Below are positions 43,113-54,309 of a stretch of DNA of 64,000 nucleotides, piece after piece. The notes beneath the pieces are model-generated. The model saw only the letters and a program-made list of their open reading frames with translations. It was not told the origin of the DNA and did not search any database. Origin of the DNA: Aphrocallistes beatrix (taxonomy: Eukaryota > Porifera > Hexactinellida > Sceptrulophora > Aphrocallistidae); assembly GCA_963281255.1 (NCBI GenBank), contig OY725489.1, positions 5,766,523 through 5,830,522 of the forward strand, in the 5' to 3' direction. A program made the position numbers and the translations under genes. Numbering within the stretch: the stretch's first letter is position 1; every line of letters starts with the position of its first letter.

Positions 43113-46100
43113 GCATAGGTCCAAGGTACGTAGAAATTGAATGATATTACCCTCTGATCCGAAAAAGTCATAACATTTAACCAGCGACTGGTAGATAATT
43201 TTTAGTCCAATATGTGAAGCTATGTACTCTCGCAGTTCATCAAATTTCTTACTGGCGACAAGAGAATATATTTGATGGAATTTGCAGGTTGATGGTGTTG
43301 TTCCGATTATTTTCAGTGAATTAATGATTTTGTCCTGATTTAAACTTAGAAGTGCAACTATGTTGTCGACTGGGCAGGTGTTAAGTTGCAGGATGTTGTT
43401 GTATTCGCCCTCCCATTTAGGGAATGTTATAGATTGTAATGAGTCTTCAGTAGCGCTAGCGAGGTGTTCAGATGGTGATGATGGTGTTGATTCGATGGTA
43501 ATAATTTCTGGTTCTTTCGGGAAGATCAACTCAATCACTACAGGGAATAGAACTGCGAGAGGGTAATCGTAATCCCTTCTTTTCTCGAGTTGACTTTCGC
43601 TGGGATGGGAATTACGATATTCATTATACCATCGAGTGACAGTGATGGCAATGTATTCCTTAGTTATGTAATTGATGGTAGTTGATGGGTGGTGATCATA
43701 TAGTGTAGTGAGTGATGTTAGTGATTGAGCTTTAGTGGCAAGGGTTTCGTGAAGATCTGATAAGTAGGTGTTGTTGAGAAGTGATGTTAATACTTTGATG
43801 TCGTGAAATTTGTTGTATAGTCTTTCTCAATTCTGTCTCAGATAGTAGGTGTTCTTGGCTGTCAAATGTCTCTTCTGTCGCTCCCAAAGTTAAGGTATCC
43901 ATATCGTCATAGGATTCTAAGAATATAACCAATTTAACTTCAGACAAAGTAAATAACTTATCAATACTAATATTACTCACGAATAGAATTGATGGATGGC
44001 TCGAGTATTGCTTTGTTTACTGATGTCTCCGTATCCTAAAATAAAATTATCAAATTTGATTTTTAATAAAAATTACTAAAATTTCATTTTAATTAAAAAT
44101 TACTAAAATTTCACTTACTGCAGTGCGTTTATGATATATTCGAGAAAGGTGGATTGGTATCTTTGTTGTCTTTTTACTGTTGAGATCTGTATGTGCAATA
44201 ATATGGCTTGGTGTTACTCTATCTACTGAATATGGTCCAAGATATTTCTTTGCATTTTTGGTTCCGGGAAGATGTTTGGATTTTTTGATGTTGTGTACAA
44301 GTACTTGGTCTCCTTCCTCGAATTCCGACCAAAATTTAGCTACTTAGTTAAGTAAAGATTTTTGAGTCATGATGAATTGAATTTACGTCAACAGAAAATA
44401 TTTAAGTGTGAGATGAGAAGACATACGAATTGCAAAGCTTCTTTGAGAAAATATGCTCTGGTGATGTTATCATCATTGTCATTACTTTCTGTTATTGGAA
44501 CCAAACACTAAAAATAAGAATTACTCACCTATTACGTTTTAGTTTACGGTCAAAATTCCGTTTTTGAATCTTCTGTTCTTTTTTGATGTTGTCGATAGCA
44601 AACATTCTGTCAGTATCACGAGTTCATCTATTTCTTGCATCCACTCATCATCATTATTTAGTAACTCATAGGGATCTGCTTCGTCAATGGTCATTGAAAT
44701 GGTATCAAGTTGGGGGGATCCTGGATCAGAGGTACAACCGTCTTCATTTGGCTCAGAACGGTCGTCGTTATTTGATGATGAGGTAATCAAGTTGAGAAGG
44801 TTAGAGGAATCATAATCCCTTCCGAACATAAGATAGAATGGAGTGTACCCTGTAGAGCGTTTTTTCTGAGTGTTTGCTGACAAAACTGCCGGTTGTAGTT
44901 TTGATGTCCATTCTGTATCTGCATTACTCCTCAATTTGTAAATTTTACTATAATTCAAAGTTAATTAAATAAATAGAGAGTAACCAATAATATGAGGTGA
45001 GATAGATAAATAAGACTTACTTTTTGATAATTTTATTGTGCGCTTCAACAAGTCCATTACTTTGTGGATGGTAAGCAGTGGTTCTTCTAAGCTCAACATC
45101 AAGTTGTGAGTGGAAATCTTGAAATTCCTAAAACAATCAAAATATTCCTAAGTATGCCACCTGATACTTTCACATTTATTCAATGGCTTAATTGGGACGT
45201 TAGCTAAAAAAAAAAGGAGTGCACAGCTAATTTAGCTAATTTAGAGTTTCCACTACATTGAAGCTGGTGAATATCAAATAATGTCAATGTATACCAGACG
45301 TACTTAATTAAGATAGTAAAGAGGGTGTATTTTCTTGTTTATTCTTTAAATATGATACAATTAACTTTTAAATTAACTATATATGTATAAGTATCAGCGG
45401 GTGTACTTAACAAAAATATATGTTTATACCTTGCTAGAGAATTCTTTGCCTTGGTCGCTCTGGATAACTTTAGGAACTCCGAATGTAAGATAGATATCTT
45501 GTAAGCGATTCAATACCTCCCTGGATGTTTTAGTTTTGAGAGGGCGTGCGACTACAAATTTGCTCAGGTAGCAGACAATGACCAAAATATGCTGAAATCT
45601 GAAAGAATCTGGGGTCATATTGCAAATTAGATCAATTCCACAGTGATGCCAGGGGTTTTGTGGAGGTGGAATGGGTTGGAGTTCTCGTTGGGGCTGAGGT
45701 GGGAGTGCTGCATTAGAAATTTATTAGTGTTATTATAATTCATTGAATGGGAATTTCTTACATATTGTCGAACATCTTCGTGAATGCCGATCCAGTCGTA
45801 TTTGTTACGAATGCCATCAATGGTAGCATTGATACCAGTGTGAGTAGTATCATGGTAGAAACTGATGATATCATTGATTTCTGATAGTGGAATCTCAAGG
45901 TATTTCACGACTCCATTCTTCCTCACACTCTGAAATATGGACAGTAAAAACGAATGGATACATACGATTTGGATTATTAGTAAATAAACCACCTCCACAG
46001 ACAGTAAAATTGAAAAACATTGAAGCGGAAATATTGGTAGCCAAGATCCAATAATAGCAATGGTGAGGTAAAAGCTAGTTTGAATGCCGTCGTAATTTAT

Positions 46101-46260
46101 TCTACTTTACCTTTACAAGTTTGTTGTTTCGGAGATAATACTCTCTGCACCTTCTGACAAAATTCTTTTTCTCATATCGATCACTTGAATCCTTGATCTC
46201 CAGAGGAATGACATTAGTCAAGAGATAACTCTGAATCTGCTGGTACTCGTTCACGTTCAT
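43038..46260 (-). pseudogene. KRBA2-like Ginger integrase gene, spliced, lightly broken
   Basis: Exons with GT-AG borders: 46,260-46,111 (MNVNEYQQIQSYLLTN), 45,929 to 45,431, 45,127-45,021, 44,947-44,529, about 44,345-44,119, 44,035-43,981 and 3' exons to 43,038. Exon 2 has the zinc-finger His pair (YHDTTHTG), but the CxxC pair is lost (VRNSHSMN), and a shift near 45,710. Integrase core: WHHCGIDLICNM (D1), VIQSDQGKEF (D2), SNGLVEAHNKIIKK (E); then TPFYLMFGRD and the EEGDQVLVHN / IPIHLSRIYHK region. A shift near 44,610 occurs in the coil after the core. The last exons carry an acidic Ser-rich region and NTCPVDNIVALLSLNQDKI, absent from Ginger 1. Exact 3' splicing is uncertain. Confidence 0.85.
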
Positions 46261-46461
46261 GATAGAGTCAATGTCAGTTCGAAGTAAATTCTTAAATAGA
46301 AGTTGAAAGAAATCTAAAAAAAGAGATAAAGTTAGGGTGAGAGTTTATGATATGAAGGTAATTATATAATAAATAGCAAGTTACCATGGACGAAATGTTA
46401 CTTAGTCTAAAATGAAAAAGCTATCGGTGGGTCAAAATCTCATGCAACAGTTCTGTCACTG

Positions 46462-46625
46462 GAAAAATGGTCCGCGAAAATTTTGGTCCGGGGGACCAAC
46501 TTTCCATGGAATTTTGGTCCGGGGGACAATTTTTTCATGGAAAATTGGTCCCGGGGACCATTTTTTTCAGGGAATTTTTGTCCGTGGGGGACCAATTTTC
46601 CATAAGGAATTTTGGTCCGCCATAA
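46462..46625 (+). repeat. Palindromic minisatellite, GGTCCGGGGGACCA units
   Basis: About five units of 30-34 bp alternating AATTTTGGTCCGGGGGACCA and TTTTCCATGGAA. Each unit is itself partly palindromic. Confidence 0.8.
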
Positions 46626-46629
46626 CCAA

Positions 46630-47230
46630 TATTTCAATGAAAAATGCATCACCATTTGGAAAGGATGTCAAGCCCCAGTGGCGCTGCGGTAGCTGTTATT
46701 AGGTCTAGTTATTATAGTTGGAATAGATAGGCACTCAATAGGAAGAGAGTTCAGATTTTAGAGAGCAGAATAAATAAAATACATAAGTAAATATGTATCA
46801 GGGTTTCCGTGGGAATGAAATTTCAATTCACATTCCCATAGAAATCCTATGGGGATCCCCACCGGTGGAAAATTCATTCTCATTCCCACAGCAACCCTGG
46901 TCTATTGGGACATGTCCAGTATTTTAGTTAAACCGGGGATATTCTGCAGCTGTCCCGTCCTGTCCCTGATATTAGTAACAACCATTGTTTAAGTGTCGGT
47001 ATGACTAGAATGAGTGACTTCTTAGTATCATGCTGTGATATAACAAATCCATAACAATACAGTATTAGTATGCAATTGGGGATAAGTATATTCAGGAATT
47101 TTGAACGCCTGAGTATTGTATTGAATACTAAAATATGAATTGTCAGTCCCTGGTCAAACAACTTGGTTGTTCGACAATTGAAAAGTATCAAAAAATCGAG
47201 GATGTCAAATGATTGATAAAATCTAATTTT
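46630..47230. other. Spacer between two inverted minisatellite arrays
   Basis: No gene. Contains a small inverted-repeat segment (46,799-46,899) with ends CAGGGTTTCCGTGGGAATG and CATTCCCACAGCAACCCTG, probably a MITE without a clear target duplication. Confidence 0.5.
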
Positions 47231-47234
47231 CCAT

Positions 47235-47475
47235 GAAAGAATTAGTCTCCCAGACAATTTTTTCTGGAAGAAATGGTCCCCTGACCAATATTATCTGAAA
47301 AAAATGGTCCCCCAGGACCAATATTCCCTGAAAAAAATGGTCCCCCGGACCAATATTCCCTGAAAAAAATGGTCCCCCCGGACCAAAATTCCATGGAAAA
47401 TTGGACCATAGTAGGACCAAAATTTTCAGGGGAGGACCAATTTTCCATGAAAAATTGGTCCCCCGGACCAAAATT
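47235..47475 (-). repeat. Palindromic minisatellite, second array
   Basis: Units GGACCAATATTCCCTGAAAA and TGGTCCCCCGGACCAA repeat about seven times. It is the inverted counterpart of 46,462-46,625, so the two could be arms of one foldback element of about 1 kb. Confidence 0.75.
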
Positions 47476-47579
47476 TTCGTGACAGTTCCTTTTAGAGATC
47501 AAAATTAACCGACGGTCCCTTTCATGGGTAGGTAGAGATATTATTACTGGGCCGATATTATTATAGTAAGCTTTTGAAA

Positions 47580-48221
47580 TACTAGCCTTTTTACGTATTT
47601 TCGCCCCCCCCCCAATATATTTATTGGGGGGCAAGCGCCCCCCTTGCCCCCTCAGGATCGACGCCCCTTGTCTCCTTATAGAGTTGCACTAAAAATCGTT
47701 GAGTTTTAAATTTTTAATAAATTAGATAATAATATATACGTATTTTGCTAATAAGTGACTTGATAATAGGATAAAGCATATTGACTTCCTGTCGCATGGT
47801 AGGTGCCTGTATCTCAAAGGTCCGGCTCAGAGAGGTTCGAGTGTGCAAAGTATGAACTTAACTTCTAGTGAATACGAGATCGATAGTCACATGACATCAA
47901 TCTCCTTACAAGTGAAAGTATGCTAACAGCGAAATATAATTTGTTCCAAGGTGTGGACTCATACACATACTTTGAGTTTTTTCAGAATTTATGGTTAAGA
48001 CTAGTATAACTAGCAAGCTGGAGATTTCAACACAGGTGTATTTGTAGACAATCCATTGGTTTTAGATCGAAATCTTGACCTCATTTGTTAGATATTACGT
48101 ATTTATAGTATAAGAGATAACGCCACTGTTATTTAGAAACTTGTTTCAGCTCCACCGCCCGCATCTTACGTAATCATTATCATTATTTTGTCATATTCTT
48201 ATTATCTTTCAACAAATAGAT
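47580..48221. other. Spacer, no gene seen
   Basis: A poly-C/poly-G palindrome (CCCCCCCCCAATATATTTATTGGGGGGC, shown here only as a fold) spans about 47,605-47,635. No coding feature. Confidence 0.4.
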
Positions 48222-48229
48222 AGTTAGAC

Positions 48230-48379
48230 CAGAGGCGGATCCAGACCCAAATCCTAGGAGGGCCAAGGGGGGCAGAGAATTTTTAGGGTGGGGTACCTTC
48301 TGAAATTTATAAATAACTCTGTTATTTTGCCCCAGGGGCAGGCCATATTTCAGGGGGGGCTCCTCTGAATCCGCCACTG
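48230..48379. mobile_element. hAT-type MITE, 150 bp
   Basis: Ends CAGAGGCGGATCCAGA and, inverted, CAGTGGCGGATTCAGA. Flanks AGTTAGAC (48,222-48,229) and AGTTGGAC (48,380-48,387) give an 8-bp duplication with one change. Non-coding. Confidence 0.85.
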
Positions 48380-48510
48380 AGTTGGACTAATATAGTATCT
48401 ACTAAAACCGTACAAGCCACCTGACAGTGTAAATTATGTATTTCAACATAATTTACAATATTTTAGATTCATTTGTATCTGAAAACTAACCGATGACGAG
48501 TCATCAAATA

Positions 48511-48701
48511 CAATCGACTCCGCTTAATGGGTCACTCACTGTTTAATCGGGTCAGCCGCTTAATCGGGCCACTTTTGGCAGGACCGGAATAGCTTTCACA
48601 CATAGAAGCTAATACAAAATATTTTCGGTTAATAGGGTCCTCCGCTTAATCGGGGCAAAATGTCCTCTGACCGATGTGGCCCTATTAAGCGGAGTCGACT
48701 G
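48511..48701. mobile_element. pogo/Tigger-like MITE, 191 bp
   Basis: Ends CAATCGACTCCGCTTAATGG and, inverted, CAGTCGACTCCGCTTAATAG; TA on both sides. Contains extra internal copies of the CCGCTTAATCGGG motif. Same family as 16,082 and 35,104. Confidence 0.85.
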
Positions 48702-48888
48702 TAATTAGATAATGATAATGAAATACCGCCCACCCGCGTTCTAATGGAACGATCTCGGGAGCTGAAACAAGTTTCCCACTAACAGTGGCCTAATGTGTTG
48801 TTTTAGTTTTGTAGAAAAATACGTGCTTAAATCCGTAGGGCTCGTATTTAGTGAAATGTCTTTTTGTAACATATTCATGTTAGGGCAG

Positions 48889-49286
48889 AATCGAATCCTG
48901 GTATTGATGATTCAACTGCATTCACTAGACCGAGACCAAAGAGAAAAAGAACACCCACTTACAAAGCGAAAGCATTATTTGAAAATTTATCGGATGTAAC
49001 TGATTCCGATGAAGACCTTAGTTCTGATTCTTTTGTCCCCAATTCTTCTGAAGATGTTTCTGAGTCAGAGAATGTTCTTTATACTAGTGAATCGGATATT
49101 GGCTCTACTCATTCTCTGATGGATACATGCTTAAGTGACACCGATGATGTTGTGCATATAGCTCGGGACAAATCCAGATGGAGTGAGCTCGTTCCAGATC
49201 ATGATATGTTTGTTGATGAACACACAAGTTTTAGCTCAAGTATTCCAGAATCTATTGGCGAAATCAACTCGATATCAGGTTGTTGA
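48889..49286 (+). pseudogene. Acidic N-terminal fragment, probably piggyBac-like transposase
   Basis: An open frame of 132 codons after an AG at 48,887-88, reading FTRPRPKRKRTPTYKAKALF and then an Asp/Glu/Ser-rich stretch (VTDSDEDLSSDSFVPNSSED), ending RWSELVPDHDMFVDEHTSF and a stop. A basic patch followed by an acidic low-complexity region and an RWxxxxP-type entry is usual ahead of the piggyBac catalytic domain. The matching catalytic part lies 3.5 kb downstream (52,771), same strand. The link is inference. Confidence 0.45.
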
Positions 49287-49792
49287 AAAAAGTCTATCAT
49301 ATCATGCTTGCGTATTTTCACCTTTAAATATATTCCAATCAGACATTACCGACTCTGAAAACGATGTTTGAAAACAGTTTTGAAACTGCATTTGCTATAC
49401 TAAAAATGGCAGTTTCCGCGTGCCATATGATGACTAATCACATTTTGAGGCATATATCTATATGTTATGTCGATTTTGTAAAATGTTGATTTGTAAAACT
49501 GTCGATTTTATAAAATAAACCATTATCAGGTAATCGGAATTCGTCTGAAGGATTTTTCGTCGACGAAATTTTGGCCGAAAGCAGGAGTTAGAATTTGATC
49601 GAAAATTTTGTTAAAGTCAGAATGAGTTTTTATGGATTTTTAAGGGATATTTTAGAAAATTTGACTTATTTGGAAAATTGTCATTTTTTATGGGAATTTA
49701 TATGGGTTTTTTTGCAGCTACATACAAATTTGCTGTGGTTAAATAAGGGGAATAGTGTTTTTTTTGTCATTGAAATTGGATTTTATACTTAA

Positions 49793-50977
49793 GGTTGGCC
49801 CTTCCTATGGGCATTTTGTTTTTTATCTAAAATTTGCCAAAAGACCTTTTTATTCATTTTTAGATCCCTAAAGGGGTTCTTAACATTAATTTCGACTTTT
49901 AGAATTTCAATGCTAATATTTCACCACTTAGAGCCATTTCTACCACCTGGTGTCGCCCAAAGAAGGACACATTTTTGAAACGGAAAATCTCATATCCATA
50001 ACTTCTTTGAACCTGTTAGATCATCATTTAAATGCTAAATTCGTGCTCAGCACTAAATTTCCAGCAATTTGATATATATATTGGACATATTTGGAGAAAT
50101 TCTTTGGCTGCGGGTTTCTAGCAACAGCCAGGAATGTGAAAAAATTCCTGGCCGTTAATATGCACGAACATCCAAAAAATTCTCCAAATATGGTCAATAT
50201 ATATATCAAATTGCTGGAAATTTAGTGCTGAGCACGAATTTAGTATTAAAATGATAATCTGACATGGTTGAAAGAAGTTTTTGATCTCGGATTCCTGCGG
50301 ACACTATCGAATGTGGTCATTTTTGGGTGGCCAGTCAGCAATGACCCGTTTTTCCCACTTTTGATGGAGAAAATTTTGATATACCATATTTTGAAGTTAG
50401 GTACTGCTATATGTTGTCGAATAAGGATATTTGCATGTTATTTAATATTCCAAAGCAGTTAATACTAATGGCAATTGAGGTACATATATAAATATTTTCT
50501 GGGACTTTTTTTTAAGCAATTATAAAGTTGATAACTTTTTGTAAATTCAACCTAGGGGCGAAAACTCAACGGTTTCTGATAGATCTCGAAGAGTAGAACA
50601 TAATGAACAGACAGAATTTGATATTAGGAATAAAAAGAGAATTATGAAAAAAATAGTTTCAAAATTACTAAAAATAAACTTCCTGGGATGTTTTGGTGTG
50701 AATTTTTAACAATATTCAAAATTTCAAAAATATGTCTGTTCATTAGTTAGATCATCGATTTATGAATGAATTTGAAAAGTTTCTAAAGGATTGTGAGCAT
50801 ATTGTGTTCGATATTTTCCTTGTAAAATGCTCAAATTTTTTTGATTTTTTTATCTGTTGCATTATTTCAATTATTAATGCAGTTTTGCAGATATCTCTGC
50901 GAATCAAATCTGCACTGAAAAAATTAAATGAATCGGTTGAAAATGTCAAAAGTTAGCGATTATAGGAAAGGCCAACC
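49793..50977. mobile_element. TTAA-flanked non-autonomous element, 1.18 kb, with internal hairpin
   Basis: TTAA at 49,789-49,792 and 50,978-50,981. Ends GGTTGGCCCTTCCTAT and, inverted, GGTTGGCCTTTCCTAT. The centre (50,031-50,275) is a long imperfect hairpin: CGTGCTCAGCACTAAATTTC pairs with GAAATTTAGTGCTGAGCACG. No transposase. The TTAA target fits piggyBac or Kolobok machinery. Confidence 0.8.
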
Positions 50978-50989
50978 TTAAGTACAAAA

Positions 50990-52244
50990 TCAACATAACA
51001 TATACAGTGCCACACGGAACGCGCCGCAATTGGTGCAGTTAAATCTGGGGCGGATTATCAAAAAATACCATTATACATCCTCCGGTTGAGCGAAACCCAC
51101 TTGAGCAAACTTCTAAATGTATACAAGATCACATGAATGGATTATAGAAAGAGGTAGCTTGAATTTGATCCAGTAATTTTTTGAAATTAAAATTTGATCA
51201 AAATTAAAAAATGAAAAAAATAACTGCAAAAAAAAACATTAAAAATTCCCATAAAAATGACACTTTTCCCAAATAACCCACATTTCTCACAAATATCCCT
51301 TAAAAAATAATTAGCAAACTTTTCGATCAAATTCCAACATAACACATTTTCGATCTTCTTTGATTAATTCATATTAATCAAGGAAAATTATCAAATATCT
51401 GGCAAATCTGAGAATAAATTCCTTACCAATAAATTTCTTGACCAATGTGTTTATAAAATAAAGGTACCGTAACCGATAATAACTCAATATCGTTATTAAA
51501 TGCCTATTACATTCGTTAGTTGTGTACATGTTTATCTGCTAACGGGGGGACAATTTTTAAATTTATTGTATGCAAATTCATACTCAGTCCCCTTGATAAA
51601 TATTGGACCTCAGATTCTTCTATACGCCGAGTTGTATTGCAGGTTGGTTAGTTCCTACCAGAGCTGCAATTGGGTCATATAAAGTGGCCCATGACCCATG
51701 TGACCCATCGAAGTAGTGACCCATGACCCATTCATGATTATCTGACCCATTCTGACCCATTATGATTCCATTATTAGGAACAAGTAATTGTAAATATTTA
51801 GTCTAACACAATCAGTAAATAAATTTGTTTTTATAACCTTATAACACAACAGACACAGCTTCAATAGTCTCTGGCAACATTGCATTCTTAACCCGTCCTG
51901 TCACATAAATTAGACATGCCCTACTAATTCATTAGTTGCTTTGATTTTAATCAACCAGAATTTCTTCCACACATCCGCTTTGCAGTTTGGGGCGTCGTTG
52001 ATGCATAAGAACATATCACCATAGTGGAGAGCAGCCTTTAGATCTTCACAGTTGTTGGAGAACATTTACGACATTAAATAGATCTCAGAGGAATAATATA
52101 TACAAATGGAAACTGTCAGTCTAGATTTATATATACTGATGTATATTTGAATTGCAATCCTAGGTTTCCAGTAATATTGTACATAATAGGTTTACCGATA
52201 AGATGAAGGTACGAAAAATTAATGGTTAGTTACTATACCTGAAG
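50990..52244. other. Spacer with a short GACCCATT tandem
   Basis: 51,680-51,765 repeats TGACCCAT(T/G) motifs, probably the core of a small MITE. No gene. Confidence 0.5.
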
Positions 52245-52737
52245 GGGATACCGACAGTTCGAGACGCGACATTTTGAGACGCGACAGTTTGATACCGACA
52301 ATTCGAGATGCCGACATTTCGATACGCGACATTTCGATACGAGACAGTTCGATACGAAACAGTTCGATACTACATTAAACAAAATGTAAATGAATTAAGA
52401 CGAAAAGATAACTCAAATTTAATGATTTTAGCTATTCTAAAGATGTAATGCAAATGAGAATTTTAAGGCCTGAATAAATTTCCAAATAGTTGGGTGACAA
52501 CAACCAACGGTGGCGTTAAACGAACGATGCCAGGCCTCGATTGAATTTGTCGTTCTTGGGTGAAAATATTTTGAATTGTCATTTGTGAAAAGGAGTACAA
52601 TCTAATAACATTGATTGAAAAAGAAATCGAGTCTATTTGTCACTGATTTATATGAATTCACATTTTATCAAATTTTGGATATTCTCACATCAAACTGTCG
52701 CGTATCGAAATGTCGCGTCTCGAACTGTCGGTATCCC
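52245..52737. mobile_element. MITE with about 47-bp TIRs built of short repeats
   Basis: Left GGGATACCGACAGTTCGAGA, continuing as CGCGACATTTTGAGACGCGA; the right end, inverted, is nearly the same. Units such as GACAGTTCGATAC continue at the left side. It stands immediately upstream of the piggyBac catalytic fragment. Target duplication not resolved. Confidence 0.7.
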
Positions 52738-52770
52738 ATATAAATAAAATATCTTATTTCTTAAAATGAA

Positions 52771-53294
52771 ATGACAGCATTTTTTGGTTTAATGTTATTA
52801 ATTGGTGTATTTCGTGCTTCTCGAGATCCCGTAAACTGTATTTATTCAGATGATCCAAATTATTCGAGACCGATATTTAGGGATACTATGCCTAGAGACC
52901 GATTTAAGCTGATTCTTCGTTTTCGAGATTCGATTACTATAAGACAAGATTAGAGAGGCAAATGACTGATAAGCTGGCACATATACGATTTGTTTTAGAT
53001 TCTATTGTTTCTTCTCTTAAAAATTCATATAATCCTAGCAAACAACTCACTATTGATGAGCGTTTATGCAGATATCGCGGTCATTGTCCTTTTAGGCAAT
53101 ATATGCCTTCAAAACCTGATAAATATGGCATTAAAATGTTTATTATTGCAGATTCCCTGAATTATTTTCCAATAAATATTGAAGTTTACACGGGGGCTCT
53201 AAAAGGTTGCACAACTGAGGATACAGTATACGACTTGCATCTCATCTCAAACCTGGGCACACATTGTTTGGAGATAACTTTTTCACTTCAGTAA
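52771..53294 (+). pseudogene. piggyBac-like transposase catalytic fragment
   Basis: TAFFGLMLLIGVFRASRDPV, MPRDRFKLILRFRDS, then a stop at about 52,951. After a shift: LAHIRFVLDSIVSSLKNSY, QLTIDERLCRYRGHCPFRQY (first catalytic D in TIDE) and MPSKPDKYGIKMFIIADS (second D in IADS), ending soon after TEDTVYDL. The third catalytic D and the C-terminal cysteine region are missing. Piggybac enzymes cut at TTAA. Confidence 0.85.
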
Positions 53295-53559
53295 ATCTAT
53301 TAATTAGTGAATATGATTTCTGATCATTTGTTCTTCGGATTCTTTTTCTTCAGATTTCTCATTTCTCAAATTTATCATAATTTACTGTATTAACCTTGAT
53401 TTTTCATATTTATTATTGTATAAAACAGCTGATTCGCTTAATCGGGACAACCACCTAATTGAAACAAGTCACTAGGAATTGTTGTGCGCTCTACCCGGGC
53501 AAAATTTTACTTTTTTAATCTCACATAAAAATCCTGATTTCTTGTTTAAGGGTACGTAG

Positions 53560-53655
53560 TACTTGCCGTGAATTTTGTATTACGGTATGGGATTTTCGGC
53601 CAAAGGCCCGAGTGCAACCGCGTAGCGAGAGCAAGCGAAGCGCGCTAGTACTTTA
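53560..53655 (+). repeat. Helitron-like 3' terminus, family E (CTAG end)
   Basis: GGCCCGAGTGCAACCGCGTA then GCGAGAGCAAGCGAAGCGCG, closed by CTAG before T: a GC hairpin followed by CTRR|T, the classic Helitron 3' signature. A second such end is at 54,238-54,303. Confidence 0.6.
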
Positions 53656-53719
53656 ATAAAGGGCGTGGGCTGTCAGGTCGGGTCTTGGAACTTCCATTGT
53701 GTATTTATCGATATCTCGT

Positions 53720-54060
53720 AAACCGCTACAATTAGGTATCAAAAATGTTTTCATGTTGAATGGGAAGTTGTATATTTAGAACACATTGGTCATGCTGCCT
53801 GAAATACTACTTGTGGAATGTGATTTATGTGGTTTACACACCCTTCTATATTATGATGATAATGATGTCATATATCGCTTCCAGTTAAAGTTAGACATAA
53901 TAAAAGTGTTATTTGACGATGGGCATTCATAGATAAGGAGTTATTTAGTCATATTTCTTTATCTCAAATATTTGTGGGATGTGTCTTATGTAATTTCACA
54001 CCTCTTCCTTATCGAGTATGTTGATTCTGAATATGATACTTTCAGCACCATATGGTAAAT
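53720..54060. repeat. Dispersed repeat C, diverged tandem copies
   Basis: Two or three blocks with CACATTGGTCATGCTGCC/ATTTGTGGGATGTGTCTTAT and TTACACACC...TATGATG motifs recall 18,600-18,870, at lower identity. Confidence 0.5.
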
Positions 54061-54237
54061 ATTTGTTGTTGTTTAGGTGCATAAAGTAAACAAATTTCAA
54101 AAATGTACTAGAATCATGCTTCCAACAGCTTACTGCAGTAATCAAGTATACTGATTCCGAATATGATATTATCAGCATCATATGATCAATGTTGATTATT
54201 TTTATGTACAGACATACAGTTGATATCAACTCGAGGA

Positions 54238-54303
54238 CTGGAGGCCCGAGTGCGGATGCGAAGCGTTCGCAACCGCGTAGCGAGAGCAAGCGTATCGCGC
54301 AAG
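54238..54303 (+). repeat. Helitron-like 3' terminus, family E, second copy
   Basis: GGCCCGAGTGCGGATGCGAA, GCGTTCGCAACCGCGTAGCG and AGAGCAAGCGTATCGCG then CAAG before T. Same orientation as the copy at 53,560. Confidence 0.6.
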
Positions 54304-54309
54304 TTAAAC

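Larger units (their letters stand above)
42471..46449 (-). mobile_element. Ginger-type DNA transposon 2 (3.98 kb)
   Basis: Left end TGTTTCATGGGATTTTGACC; right end, inverted from 46,449, TGTTGCATGAGATTTTGACC, similar to the Ginger 1 TIR. GTTC flanks both sides (42,467-42,470 and 46,450-46,453), a perfect 4-bp duplication. GGGATTTTGACCCGCACC is repeated directly at 42,524-42,541 near the gene's 3' end. The integrase gene is on the minus strand. A hAT-style CATGCCAACC/GGTTGGCATG segment (42,632-42,850) is nested at the 3' side. Confidence 0.9.

Noticed and set aside
47820-47850. tRNA B-box-like GAGGTTCGAGTG
   Set aside because: No A box or cloverleaf upstream; isolated motif.
50752-50956. Overlapping opposed 64-65-codon frames
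   Set aside because: AT-rich inner sequence of the TTAA element, no motif and no conservation seen.
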